A DNA stretch of 64,000 bases, from assembly GCF_002234675.1 (NCBI RefSeq), contig NC_019866.2:13173261-13237260 (forward strand), written 5' to 3'. The stretch comes from Oryzias latipes (lineage: Eukaryota; Chordata; Actinopteri; Beloniformes; Adrianichthyidae). Below the pieces are notes generated by a model. It saw only the letters and a list, made by a program, of their open reading frames with translations, did no database searches and was not told the origin of the DNA. The position numbers and the translations under genes are program-made. The number at the start of each line of letters is the position of its first letter. Position 1 is the first letter of the stretch. Shown piece after piece: positions 46,301-57,535 of this stretch.

Positions 46301-49300
46301 CCATCTCTGGAAAAGTTAACAGTGAAAATCAAAGTTTGGGTGAAAAAGAAAATAAATGAAACAGAGGTTTAAGGAGGTTTGTTTTTTTAGGAAAGTAAAC
46401 TCAAATAATAACTAAATGTGTCATCGTACTGTTTGGGCAGCGTTTCTGCAGGATGACTTTGTCTTCACACCAAGAGAGCCACTGATGGCTGGGAGTGGAT
46501 TCAGAGTTTGGCCCCACGGCTCCTTCAGATGACTCAGCAGTGAAGACTCGGGCCACGGTAGATTCCAAAGAGGACAATCTGTCAATGCAAAAGCACATTC
46601 CGCTGTCTTATTTAAACCCAAAAGTCCACCGAGTCCCTTAACCACTACTTTACAAAAGAGGAGGGCAGCAGGCGCAACACAGCAGCTTACCGTCTGGTGG
46701 TTGTGTCGTGTGACTGACTGGCTGGAAGGACGAACAGGACACAGAGTAGGCTTCCTTGGAGGCCAACGTTCTGGCGATCTGTTTTTTAAAGGACTCGGGC
46801 AAGCCGCTTTTCAGGAACTCCCTGCGGGCCCTAAACTGACCGTCGTCCTTGGAATTTTCAGAGCCTTCACAACTGCTGTCGTCAAAGATGGAAATCACTG
46901 CCGATGGCCTCTGAGCAGACTTCTCCTGACCCGGAGAGGCAGATTTGGAGCCTGTCGTGAAGAAAACAGACTCTTGATTCACGAGGTGGTCAAAAACAAT
47001 ACAGGTATTCGTGGTGGTGAATAGACTACCTGGTGCAGCCCTGAAGTCTATTTTAGCCGGTGCAGCTTTTCCCAGAACATCATTCAGGCTTCGTAAAGCT
47101 TTTGGGGGCTTTTTCTTTTCAGGTGCATTCTGGGAGGAAGTGCTCTGGTCCTCCAGGCAGATGACAGAATCCTAAAAACAAAACAAATGAACCAAAAAAA
47201 AAAAAATTTAAGAAGATATTAGTTACAGACAAATCAGTTTGTGTAGAAAATAATCCCATTTTACTTATTCTTCTTAATCGTATAGATTGTGAGAGTAAAT
47301 GCAATAATCTGAAGTAATAATATTTGACCAAATTTGTTATTATTGTTTTAAATGCATCTAAATTATTTCTACAAACTAGGTGATGTCAAACTCAGAAAGA
47401 ACCTTCTTTATGAAAAATAACTTTACAATAGAACTTTCACTGTATTTATCTGGTGAAAATAACGTTTTTTGCTTCGTCTAACCTCATCTTCACAGTAGCT
47501 CCGCTTAATAACTGCTTTATTTCGCCCCGATCGCCTCACAGGTTCCTGTTTCACTGCAGACTTCTTGTTTTGCTCAATGACTTGTTTTGCTTTTTCCACC
47601 AATTTCTTTGCTTGTTTTCTTTTGTGAGACTCATGAGTGGCCTAAAAAACAAACCAGAACTGTATTACCTTTAAGCTACATTTAAACAAATTGAACTGGG
47701 ATTCCACAAACTTACTCTAGATTTTTGAGAGGAGGCTTTGTCCACTTCCCCGTCATCCTCTGCCGCAGATCTATTTTTATTAACTCTACTAAATTTAATT
47801 CTTTTTTTTTTTTAGGAGAAAAGAAAAACAAAATTAGGGGGATGCAAATACTGCAAGTGTGAACAGAAAAAAAAATGCCCAAAAGCACCTTTACTTAAGG
47901 ACAGTTTAAATGGATGCATCACCTGATTGGACTTTGCTTGGTATCTGGTGAGCTTATGATCTCTGCCACAAACACACAGTACTTGGACTTGCGTGTCTTG
48001 GAAGGCACCAGCTTTAGAGGGCTTTCCTGTGATATGGAAGGAGTCACGGCCTCATTAGACGCCTGTTGTCTCCTTGTTTTTCTGACAGGAGTCGTTGGCG
48101 TGCTCTGAGACGTTTGTCGAATGACGGCCTCTCGTTTGGATCTCCTCGTGACTGGCACAGGTGGAGCAGCTGCGGCGTCTGTCACATCTGGACCTGCAGG
48201 CAAAGTATTGGCCGCCTCGTTTTTCTCTGTAGCTTCAATCCTTCCCTTTTTCGGCCGTTTCTTTGTGGCTTCTTTCTTCTCTCGTTGGGTTTCCTCGACC
48301 GTAGGCTGCATGATCAGATCCTCACCATCAGCCGTTTTGCCTGCAGCATTCGGCGTTTTCTCTGCGGCTTCTTTCTGTTTACCTTGGCTCCTGACAGGTT
48401 TACTTTTGGGCCCATCCACGCCGGGCTGCTTGAAAGCTGCCATGAACTGTTTTCTCTCCGCTTCACTGCACTTTGGAGCGGATTCGCTTTCAAGCACAGA
48501 GAGCTCGAGATCTTCCTCCTGAAGAACCACGTTGGATTTCCGCTTCACGGTGGGAGAAGAAAGCTTGGGTCCTGAATCAGTGTGGGGAGATGTGCTGGTC
48601 TCTACGGGACTATTAGAGCTTCGTTTCTGGTTGAAGATTGAAGCCAGTTTTCCAACTCTTTTGACGTCTTCCCTGTCGGGTGAGATTGCGTGCACTTCTG
48701 CTTGTATGGTGACAGTTCGAGGCGAGATCTGCAGAGGAGACGCCAACAAATCTACGTGTTGTTCAGCTGTGGGGATATCCAACTGCTCAGCCTTTGTCTT
48801 CTCTTCTGACATCGTTTTAATGCCTTCATCATCGCTTTTGTTGTCTTCATTCTTGCTTTGACTGCGCAGAAACTCCTCGAATGAGATTTTGACCGTGCTG
48901 TCTTTAATACATGCGGCCTCTTCATCACTGGCCTTCAAACTAACATCACACTCTGCTTCTTTCTCTGGCTCGGAAGGATTTTGCTTCTTCTTCCTTTGTT
49001 TTTGTGAAGCTTTAGTAGATTTTGATTCATTTCTTGGAGTCAATTCAGAAGTTTGAAGTGCTGATTCAGACTTTATATCCTTTTTCTGAGGTTGATCGCT
49101 TTCTGACGAATCAACAGTAGACTGTAGATCTGCTGCAGAGTCTGTGTTTTCAGGGGCTTCTTCAACTATCATGCAGTCCACATCACCGATACTTTCAGCG
49201 GGTACGAGCTGCCTGGCACCTCTCCCACTCTTTTTACCACGTTTCTGAGACGGCGCTCTCTTTCCTTCTGACTTTCTTTGTTTTTCCTCCTCTTGAGACT

Positions 49301-49924
49301 CCTGACACTTTTCTAAAGACGGCTCGGGCGGGCATGTCTGTTCTTTAGACGAGGAAGCTTTTCGACAAAAATAGCTCATAATATTATTGGAGTGAGGAGG
49401 AGAAAAGGGTTTCTCCACCGGCTTAGGCACAGGAGAGAAATAGTTTGTGATTGGCTTGGCAGCAGGACCACCACTATCTTTGCGAGACTTCTTGCCAGGC
49501 TGTTGAAGGAAAGACAAAGTGATTATTTTTTTACGGTATAGATTTCAGTGGAAACAAACACAACAAAACAGCCTAAACACCACAACTGCCTATCATAGCC
49601 TTAATGCACAGGTCTCAACAATAGTTTTAGATTTATATGAAATATAACTGCATAACTTAGGGCCAAGCATGACAGAGTTCATAAAAATAATTATTTAAAA
49701 TTCAAAGCAAAAACAAAATAAACAATTTGACAGATGTTAAGAACATGTGAGACAGACGTGCCTCCATGAATCAACTACATACATAAAATACATAACATGG
49801 ATTCACAGGACACCCGCTGACGTATGACTAAGAGTTTATGGAAAGAAAAACCAGCTTGCTGTTGTTTCTCTACCTGGGTGTCAAAGTCCTCAATGACAGA
49901 GGCCATAGCCACAACACCAGCCAT
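40305..49924 (-). CDS. atad5: ATAD5 (Elg1), PCNA-unloading RFC-like ATPase
   Basis: ATAD5 forms an RFC-like complex with RFC2-5, unloads PCNA from DNA after replication and recruits USP1-UAF1. Coding exons: 49874-49924, 47923-49499, 47716-47800, 47483-47641, 47030-47171, 46691-46951, 46430-46578, 46156-46306, 45659-45967, 45397-45490, 44708-44790, 44496-44623, 44224-44401, 43972-44139, 43645-43890, 43505-43569, 43212-43401, 43006-43136, 41241-42112, 41002-41160 and 40305-40383. They sum to 1,758 aa (human: 1,844). The start MAGVVAMAS and KPITNYFSPV match the family N-terminus. The ATPase core has Walker A GPTGVGKTA (about residue 1043), Walker B LILFEEVDVIFDDD (about 1228) and KRPVILTTS. RFC-type blocks follow (CDIRQSLLQLQFW; EPINWELLMESKRRGVDLLY) and the C-terminus ends RFLHYLDAIHL...AEDFP. 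The N-terminal third is one long exon of low complexity. The protein looks intact. Confidence 0.96.
40432..40952. repeat. Interspersed MITE-like repeat, copy 5 (most complete)
   Basis: The termini TTTAAGACCCACTACGATG and ATTGGAGTGGGACTTTAA are imperfect inverted repeats, suggesting a non-autonomous DNA transposon of about 520 bp. Internal landmarks are AATTGCATTTCTGAGTATTG, GGGGGCGGGTC and TGCTGCTCTGCAGAAACTATG. It fills most of the last atad5 intron. Confidence 0.7.
42226..42395. repeat. Dispersed teleost repeat fragment
   Basis: Contains GTGTGGAGTTTGCATGTTCT and TCCGGCTTCCTCCCACCTTC, very common interspersed words in fish genomes. I cannot assign the family. It lies in the atad5 intron between the exons at 43006 and 42112. 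Confidence 0.5.
44860..45385. repeat. Interspersed MITE-like repeat, copy 6
   Basis: Shares GTTTCTGCAGAGCGGCTGTA, AGACGAGGAAAACAAAGACG, CATCAGAATGGAGCGGAGCA and AATTTGAATAAAGAAATACT with the other copies, and is closest to the copy at 24230-24560. It occupies the atad5 intron between exons 10 and 11 almost completely. Confidence 0.65.
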
Positions 49925-50760
49925 AATCTGACAGGACCTGAAGCAAAGCAAAACATAAAAACTGAATTAGAGCAAATATACACATACAAAGATACAAAAA
50001 AAAAAACTGCTGTTTTTTTATTTTTAATTTAAATCAAATCTTTTGGACGTTTTTCCCTAGTAGAAACAGGCAAGCCTTAGCCTAAAAGTGTCACTTGACT
50101 TGGACATACAGTAAAAAGGAAGCTAATGCTTAAACTTATCTGTTTAGGCAAAATTTTGGCCCATTGTTAGGTTTCATTTTTTTAGCAACCGTTTATCATG
50201 TTTCACAGAATTGTAAGGTGGGGTTTTTGGACGTTCATAAAAAATATATTTTTGAAAATATATCATCAGTAACATAATATGCCCAAAACTGAAACATTGT
50301 AAATAAATGCTAGCAATACTAGCCCATTCATTGATGTCGAATCCGCCACTTGTTTTACCTGTGAGGTTGTTTAAGCTTCTTTATATTGTTCTGCTCCAAG
50401 ACCACTCCACCATTGTCATCGGTTTCACTGTAAAACAACAAGCTAGCAGATTTCGGCGAATAATAGTTTCATAGTTCCCGCGAAAGCTTCAAATATTTTA
50501 CCGCCTTATGAGAAGCAAAAGGCCACCGTGTTCTACTCACGGTCTATAAAATAGTAAGCGCCCCAATTAGAAAAAAATATGTGTATATATATTCTCTTGA
50601 CATAAACAGTCCATTCAAAAACGCGCCAGACTGACCGAGAGTGAAAAGCGCCAAATAAATGTGACCTTTGACAGGACACTCGTCCACCAATCACAAGACG
50701 GAGATCGATTTCGTCATATTGTGACGTAGTTTACCCCAAACAAAGATGGCGTGCGGACTT
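49925..50760 (-). promoter_or_regulatory. atad5: atad5 5' UTR and promoter with E2F-like sites
   Basis: An acceptor (TTCAG|GTCCTG) just before the ATG implies a non-coding first exon, probably ending at the donor near 50358 (CTCACAG|GTAAAAC). Upstream sequence contains TTCCCGCGAAA (50475-50485) and GCGCCAAA (50648-50655, reverse of TTTGGCGC), both E2F-like, a CCAAT box (50687-50691), and AAGATGGCG (50743-50751), a YY1-type site. This fits an S-phase replication gene. The motifs are seen; their use is inferred. Confidence 0.55.
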
Positions 50761-51046
50761 GCAATTTACTGATACTGAAACATTTAGAGCGCCCTCTAAA
50801 GACAACACTGTCGCAATGTTCATATGGGTTTTTCTGCTCCATCAGATTCGGAATTTTTTAAACCTCTGAATTTTTTTTTAACCCTTGATTTTCAAACAGC
50901 AAAATGTTATGCCCTGTTATTTTCTCTCTCAAATGTTTCAATATTTTTAATTTCGAGGCACAACATTTCAATGTCCTAGAAATTCGTTGTAAAAAATCGA
51001 TGGAAAAAAACTTTGCTCACTAAAATAATTAGTCAATAAGAAGATA

Positions 51047-51971
51047 CCAATAATATCCTACTGGTGGGTCATGATGAATTTAACCTTAAATATAACCTTG
51101 CTGTTCCTCCAAGAGAGCATGCCATTTTTTTTGACGCCGTTACCACTGAAATCTGTGAACTCTTTAAAAATACTGTACTTGATGCAAATATTTCCTTCAT
51201 ATCTCTAAGTGACACCACTATTGGAAAATCTTGTTTCAACTGTGCCCGAAAAAAATAACAAGATCATACGTGTCCTGTTTCAGCAAAATGTTTTTTCTGT
51301 TCCCTCTGCTGTTTTTTAATGGAGAAAATTTATTCCTGACTTGCCCTGGAAAAATGTTTGGACCCTGCATCAGAAATTATTAATAAATAACAACATGAGA
51401 GACGTCTCCTACAAACTCCTACATAGAATCTATCCCACTAATCAATACATGCTCAGATATAAGAAGACTATATTGACCCCAACTCTACCTTTTGTTAAGA
51501 ACACCCAGAAACAATCAGTCACCTATTTTGGAACTGTAATAAAAAACTTTGGAAAGAGTGTGCACGTTTTTTAAATTACAAATTAGATTCACAATATCAG
51601 ATGAAATTTGAACATATCATATTTGGCCTACACGAAAAAAACACAAGATCAAATGTAAAATTGGCAATTAATCTACTTATATTTGGTAAATTTCATATTC
51701 ACAAATCAAAGTTTTCCTTATCACAACTTTTACCCCCTGTAATAATTAAAGAATTAGAATCTTATCTACATGCTATTTCTAATAGCTTAAAAAAAGCCAT
51801 ACATATTTATGAAAACTGTCTGTCTTTGAACATTTTTAATGCATAGCAATCTGTTTCTGTAATATTTCTTTTGTAGCACATGTACCCTCCCCTGGCATTC
51901 CTGTTGTTATGACTATTGTTCTTGTCATAGATATTTGTTCTATTTGTTTTGAAAAATAAAGTTTAAGAAAA
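51047..51971 (+). mobile_element. L1/Tx1-type LINE, 5'-truncated, with target duplication
   Basis: The 12-bp sequence AATAAGAAGATA occurs at 51035-51046 and again at 51972-51983, bracketing this fragment. The coding remnant (PWKNVWTLHQKLLINNNMRD, SYKLLHRIYPTNQYML, TYFGT in place of the usual LFW block) is the C-terminal end of an L1/Tx1-type ORF2. The 3' end is AAAATAAAGTTTAAGAAAA. It is broken by several frame changes. Confidence 0.85.
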
Positions 51972-52109
51972 AATAAGAAGATAGGGAAACCCAGCCAATC
52001 AAATCATGACACAGATGTGACGTCAGCGTTTGCCACGTTCTATTGGGTCCCATGATGGCAGCAAACATATTGTATTAGTGCTACAAAACAAATAAACGAT
52101 TAATGATTA

Positions 52110-53350
52110 ATGCTTTCAATGATTGTATCCAGGAAGGTTGTCTAACTCCATCTATGAAAACTTACTCCCTGAACCAAATAAGAACTTGACAAAATTAGAT
52201 AATAGGAGGCCCATCACACTGCTGTGTAATGATTATAAACTATTGGCACTGGTGTATGTGAACAGGATAAAAAGGCTTCTAGACAAAGTAAAAGATGAAT
52301 TTCAATCTGCCTTTATATAAAAAAGAAACATATATAATAATATTAGATCGATTCTGGATCAATCTGTGCTGAAAACAGCAAGTCTCATTTTCTTTATAGA
52401 CCATTTTAAAGCCTTTGATTCTGTAGAACAAAACTTTTTATTCCAAATTCTGGAGCATTTTGTATTTGGAAAAAAAATGTTGCTCAGTTATAAAAATGTT
52501 CTATACTGAAATTTACAGTTACATCACTGTAAATAACACCCAATATAATAGATGTAACATGAGGAATAAGGCAAGGATGTCCAATATCACCAAATATTTT
52601 CATTTCATATACTCAACTCCCATATCTAATTCTAAACAATCCTAACTATCAAGGCCTTCAATTTTTTTTTTATTATGAGTTCCGCCTTGGCCAGTTTATA
52701 GATGACAGTCTTTTTTCTGAAGGACAAAAACATGGTGACTAAAGCCCTGCAAAGTATTTCCATTTTCTCCTACGCTTTGACTCAATTTACAAAAATGTGA
52801 ATTCACACCCTGTATTCTTGTCTGGAAAAAGAAATCTTCTCAAACCCAGTAAAAGTACATTTGGCTTTGAGGTTGATCCGTGTGATTTTCTGTAATACAT
52901 CCTTAGAAACAATCCAACACCTGTTTTTTTTTTCATGTCCAGTGATCCAAAGTTTCAAGAAAATTAACCTCATACAATTCACAAAAGAAGGTTTTTTGTT
53001 TTACAACAGTAATTTGTCAAAAGAGACGACGAAATTAGTAAAAATCCTCCTGATTTTGGGAAAATATCTTGTTCATAAATAAATGGAAAAAAATGGCCCA
53101 AATTTTCTGTGCTTTAAAAATGATCACTATGATCACTGTGGCACAGGAGATTCAAGGAGATATTCAAAACCCAAATCCTTTTATAAATAACATTTGTGCG
53201 TCTGCCATAGAATGATTACTAATCTTGGGTCCAGATTGGTAAGGGCCTGGAAATGTATTTAATGCTTAAAGATTTATATATTTTATATGTATACATGTGT
53301 TTTTGTTTTGTTTTTTTCCTGTGGAGAGCTGTGCCTTGCATTATTGTGTA
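52110..53350 (+). mobile_element. L1/Tx1-type LINE fragment (reverse-transcriptase region)
   Basis: Encodes RT motifs in order: KLDNRRPITLLCNDYKLLAL and VYVNRIKRLLDKVKDEFQSA (52195-52320), LIFFIDHFKAFDSVEQ (about 52388), GQFIDDSLF (about 52695), then a tail-like part (TIQHLFFFSCPVI, 52905). Many stops and frame changes are present and part of the RT is missing, so it is old. No target duplication was found. Confidence 0.8.
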
Positions 53351-53362
53351 GTTGTGTCTGTG

Positions 53363-53645
53363 GGATGAAAAAGAAGAATGGCTTGAAATTGCTTAGTTTT
53401 GTTCAGAAATACAAACTTAATGAGTAACCAGTATTAAATTATTTGGATGGATCTATGTTCTATTTTGTTTTATATATTTATTTTATTTTCTGTGTGTAAT
53501 GTTCATTCGTTTTTTTCTTTATTTCTTATGTTTATGTTAAGTTCGGCAATGGTGATTGATATTCGAGGTAATGTTATGTATATAGTTACTGCTCGTTATT
53601 TTATGTTTGATACCTCAATTGTCAATAAAATTTTGAAAGAAAAAA
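53363..53645 (+). mobile_element. Short LINE 3' end insertion with 12-bp target duplication
   Basis: GTTGTGTCTGTG occurs at 53351-53362 and 53646-53657, exactly flanking a 283-bp segment that ends CAATAAAATTTTGAAAGAAA. The structure is that of a strongly 5'-truncated LINE copy made by target-primed reverse transcription. The Tx1-like tail suggests the same group as its neighbours. Confidence 0.75.
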
Positions 53646-53970
53646 GTTGTGTCTGTGAGAGTTTGTAATAATTAAATTTAATAGAAAAAATGAATGAAGG
53701 AATGAATTAATGAATATTAAAAAAAATCTCCTGTAGAAAACTTCATGTTTTTTGCATCCAAACAAAATTCAATTATTTTTTTTTTTATTCTAGTAACACC
53801 TGAACATCTGTTTTGCTCATGGGTTTCTGAGATCAAATCTATTGTTGGCTACTTCCTAAATTACTGTTTGATTGTCTTTACACGTAGACACATTTCAGAT
53901 AATGTAATATCTTACTGAACAACTTTAATACCCGATTTAGAATAAGTGATTTACACCACAGCAGATTAAA

Positions 53971-53993
53971 GAACAGGACACAGAGTAGGCTTC
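53971..53993 (+). repeat. 23-bp exact copy of an atad5 exon segment
   Basis: These 23 bases (starting GAACAGGACACAGAG) are identical, on the same strand, to 46732-46754 inside the atad5 exon 46691-46951. The flanks do not match. A shared 23-mer is very unlikely by chance in 64 kb. Confidence 0.7.
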
Positions 53994-54394
53994 GCTCTAT
54001 ATATGGAATTTTGTCACAGTCTACATTCTTTGTTATCGAATTAAAATAAACCTGCATTAGACTATCTAGTGGTTTACAAACTTCCGGACCTTTTTTTCCC
54101 TTAAATCTTTACTTGTCTGTACACTGATTTTCAAACTCTTTTTTTAAAAACATAAACTGTTTATTATTTATTAGTCAGTCAATTTAGCAGATATTGTTGT
54201 TGTGAAATAATGTATCTGTTTTTCTAGTGGAGAAAGGTGTTTTCTGTCCAGAATTAAGAGTTGTTTCAATAGGGGCAAGAACAGGAAGATAGGGAAGTAA
54301 ACTTCAAACTTGGTCAAAATGTTTTGGACACCAGAAGTAGAACTGTTCAGAGTACAGCGAGACAGCAGGAGGTCCACGGCAGACGAGGGACTGT

Positions 54395-54900
54395 GGGTGA
54401 TACTCCTGGATGCTGGTGGACAAATCCATGAGAAGACACTCCAGAATTGAACCAGATAGAAATTCAGAACAGTGTCCACACTTGTCCTCATGCCTTTCTT
54501 CTGGTCGTTCCTTTTGGCATGAATCATCTCTGAAAGACCACTTCGACATCTTTAATGGAGATGCGCTCAAACACACAATCGTGCTGTTCATTATGTATTT
54601 TCCCATACAGAGAAGAAAACGTTCAACATTTACCAATGGAAAGCCAACACTACAGCAGATTCTTCAACAATGTGGAAACGTGAAACGTTTTCTTCATATC
54701 AGTGATAGTGCTGACAGAACCCAAGTCTTGGAGCTGTTCAGGAAAATGGAAGAATGGTTGCAAACGACCTTAACAATCCCTGCTTAGCGGAGGTGAAGCT
54801 CAAAGAATTTTGTCTACTGAGAAACTTCAAGGTTTTGTGGAAAATCCGTCAAGAAGAGGCAGCAAAGTGCAAAAACTCAGAGCTTTGATTAAAGGTATGT
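54395..54900 (+). pseudogene. GIMAP/AIG1-family GTPase fragment (decayed)
   Basis: The forward frame holds an AIG1-like C-terminal half: DHFDIFNGDALKHTIVLFIM (compare FG..A..YTMVLFT in GIMAPs), LQQILQQCGNVKRFLHISDS and DRTQVLELFRKMEEWL. The nucleotide-binding N-terminal half is missing and the frame ends at 54787, so it is a partial pseudogene. GIMAPs are immune-associated GTPases that are highly expanded in fish. Confidence 0.7.
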
Positions 54901-55183
54901 TACAAATGTCTTCATTTCAAAAAAAGAATTTCCATAGTTTTGTCTTTGTCTTACTCCAATTATATTTTCACATAGAAAAACAAGATTAATGTGCAGAAAA
55001 ATGTTATACATGGTTTCCTCATTTTAAACCTTTCATTTTCATATGAGGTTGCTGACATGATAAAAAAACCCACTACGAATAGTATACGACATACAAAATA
55101 TAACGTCTGTTTTGTAATTTAAATGTAACTATGTGTAATGTTGAAACAACATGTTTGGTCTTTTTTTTATTTCAATACCTGCA

Positions 55184-55940
55184 GGTGGCAAGAACCCACC
55201 CGATCAGATAAAGTTGGTCATAGCTGGTGGTCAGTGGGGAAATATTATTCTAGGAAAAGATGCATTTGATGTGAGATGTGAGTTAATACAATGGGAAATA
55301 GACCACAGTGTTTTTTGCAGACAGAGGAGTCACAGTTGTAGATTCTCCAGGCTGGTTTTGCATCCACATCCTCCTGGACACCAGTGAGATGGACAAACTA
55401 GAAATATAGCTTGTGCCCTCTTCATGCAGTGCTCCTTGTGATTGAACTTGGTTTAAAGGTTGTTATCTGGATTCCAGATGACAACCTTTAACCTTACTAA
55501 CCTTTAACCTTTACTATGATGGATGAATGAGAGTCTTCATAGACAATTGCACTTAACGCAACTTTCAGGAGCACATGAGTCTGTTTGGAGAGGATGTTTG
55601 GAATCCTTCTGTTAACATGAGGAGACTGGCTTGGAGGGCAGACTGTGGAGGAGCGGATAGAGAGCGAGAAAGGGTTGCAGTGGCTGGTGAACAAATGTGA
55701 AAACAGATCTCATGACAACCTGGAGTGCAAAAATGGAGAACAAGTAAAGGTGCTTCTGGTGAAGATTGAAGAGATGTGGTGCAGGAAATGATTCTTATAA
55801 TGAAGTCGACCACAGTCGAGCAGCAGAAATCACGAGTCTGATGGAGAACGCAAATAAAAGAGCCAAAACGAGGAAGAGGATCATTGAAAGACAGTCAAGA
55901 GTACCGAAAGAACTCTTTAAAAGTGACGTAAAATCATGAG
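55184..55940 (+). pseudogene. GIMAP/AIG1-family GTPase pseudogene
   Basis: It begins after a CCTGCAG acceptor-like site with DQIKLVIAGGQWGNIILGKDAF, which aligns with the GIMAP start IRLVLLGKTGAGKSASGNTILG but has lost the P-loop GKS. Then, in a shifted frame, come GVTVVDSPGW (the G3/box region), LFGEDVWN, and in another frame GLQWLVNKCENRSH and EQVKVLLVKIEEMW. The order is right for one gene but at least three frame breaks are present. A host-gene pseudogene, not a virus. Confidence 0.75.
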
Positions 55941-55999
55941 TCTTCATTGGATACATTTAAAAATATTGAAAGTTTATTATTACATGTATTATCTGTTTA

Positions 56000-56400
56000 C
56001 ATGGGAGAGACAGTCACTCACAGTTGTACTGTCGGGTCAAAAAGGGTCAGCAAAAAGTATCGCAGGCAATTGGATTCTATTCATGGAAAATTTTGAAGAC
56101 GGATTGGACACAGCTTGAATTTAGAAGGTATCCGATAGTTTAACCTGTACAGATTTAGCTTAGTTTGTAGACAAACCTAAGGGTGTCTTAATCTTTAGTT
56201 TGTTTTTTCTGTGCAGGAAAATGAAGACCAAAGAAAACTCAGAGTTTCTGTGAAACATCACGGAAATTTTGATGGAGTTAAAGTTTCAGTTGTTGAGGCT
56301 GGTGCAAAGACACAATAGCACCTGTCTGGCTCAAACGGGAAGTTCATTGCAGTGCTTCCATGTGTGACCCGAGGCCTCACGCTTTTCCCCTGGTTGTTCC
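56000..56400 (+). pseudogene. Third GIMAP-like N-terminal fragment
   Basis: RQSLTVVLSGQKGSAKSIAG (56010-56080) resembles the GIMAP P-loop segment and keeps G-x4-GSAKS, but the frame ends at 56118. After a possible intron, ENEDQRKLRVSVKHHGNFDG and VKVSVVEAG (56217-56310) could be the next part. Similarity is weaker than in the two upstream fragments. Confidence 0.5.
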
Positions 56401-57535
56401 TGTTTGCAATCTATTCATCTCTGCATCATGCACGCTCATTTTATAGAAAATGCATGTATGAACAGCCTCATATCGATCATTTCCTAATTTAGGGACATTG
56501 GGATTGTTTTTAACATAGACTAATATCCTGTCCATCCCAGATGGTAATCAATACAATGAAGTCAGAATATTTTGTGAATCATGGCTTTGAAAGACGCATT
56601 TTTGCTGTCGATGGCTGATTGTAATACTCTTAGGCACCGCTAGGGGTCACTGTACTCTGCTTAATCAAACTGGTGATTGAAGGACGAAAAAAAAGTTTCT
56701 TTCTTCTTCAAAAAATTGAAACGATTCTAAAGTTTTGACTTCCAATGCATTGTTCATTCAGATATTCAGCTGATTAAGGGATCCGAACAGAACAGATTCC
56801 ATTTTTTGTTCAATCTTGTAATTGATGCAACTTTATGTAACAAACTCAGGTCTTCAAAGAGCAAATTTTGAAATTTTCCTTTTGAAGCGAAAGCAAGCTC
56901 TCGTTTAGTCTTACATGAAGCCAAAAGTGTTTCCTTTGGTACAGAAGTCATGTGTTCTCAGCTGCAGAGGTTGAAACAGCACGAGTATGACTCAGGCAGT
57001 GCTGGTAAACAATGCATCACTTTACAAGTCATTACACTTTTAAACAAACTATAGAGTAGAGTGTTGAGATTTTAAAAAATCTGCAGTTGTGACTCTATTA
57101 CTAAAGTTTTTTTAAAAAGAGGCCTATACGTGATCATAAATTGATCCAAAAGCTTTTTTAAGATACAAGAAGATGAGTCTAGAATTGGATCTTGGATTGA
57201 TCACTTGATCAATTAAGTAATCATTCAATAAGTCTTTGTAAAGGTTTTTTGAATTAAAAATAGAAAGTCTGTTTCAGTTTGTCATCACTTTTTTGTAATA
57301 TAAATCACACATTATCCAAACCCTCCTATCAAAAGAGCAACATTCTATGTTCTTGGACTGTTTTTATGATTTCACTGCAGTGAAACTTTTCTTACATTTA
57401 AGACAGTTAGGTTTGAGGATTAACTACAAACAGGTTACTGGTATTCAGCTACAGACTCACTACTTCCTCTAAAAAAAAAAAAAAAGAGAAGAAAAAAACA
57501 GAAACAAGTTGTGTGTGGTTTTTTTTGTTTACATG
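56401..57535. other. Intergenic, no gene seen
   Basis: AT-rich, with no exon carrying splice sites or family similarity on either strand. The minus-strand frame at 56766-56951 shows no recognisable domain. Confidence 0.5.

Noticed and set aside
47914-48861. Long open frames on the plus strand opposite atad5
   Set aside because: They are antisense shadows of the large atad5 exon (47923-49499), which has the conserved family sequence and proper splice sites.
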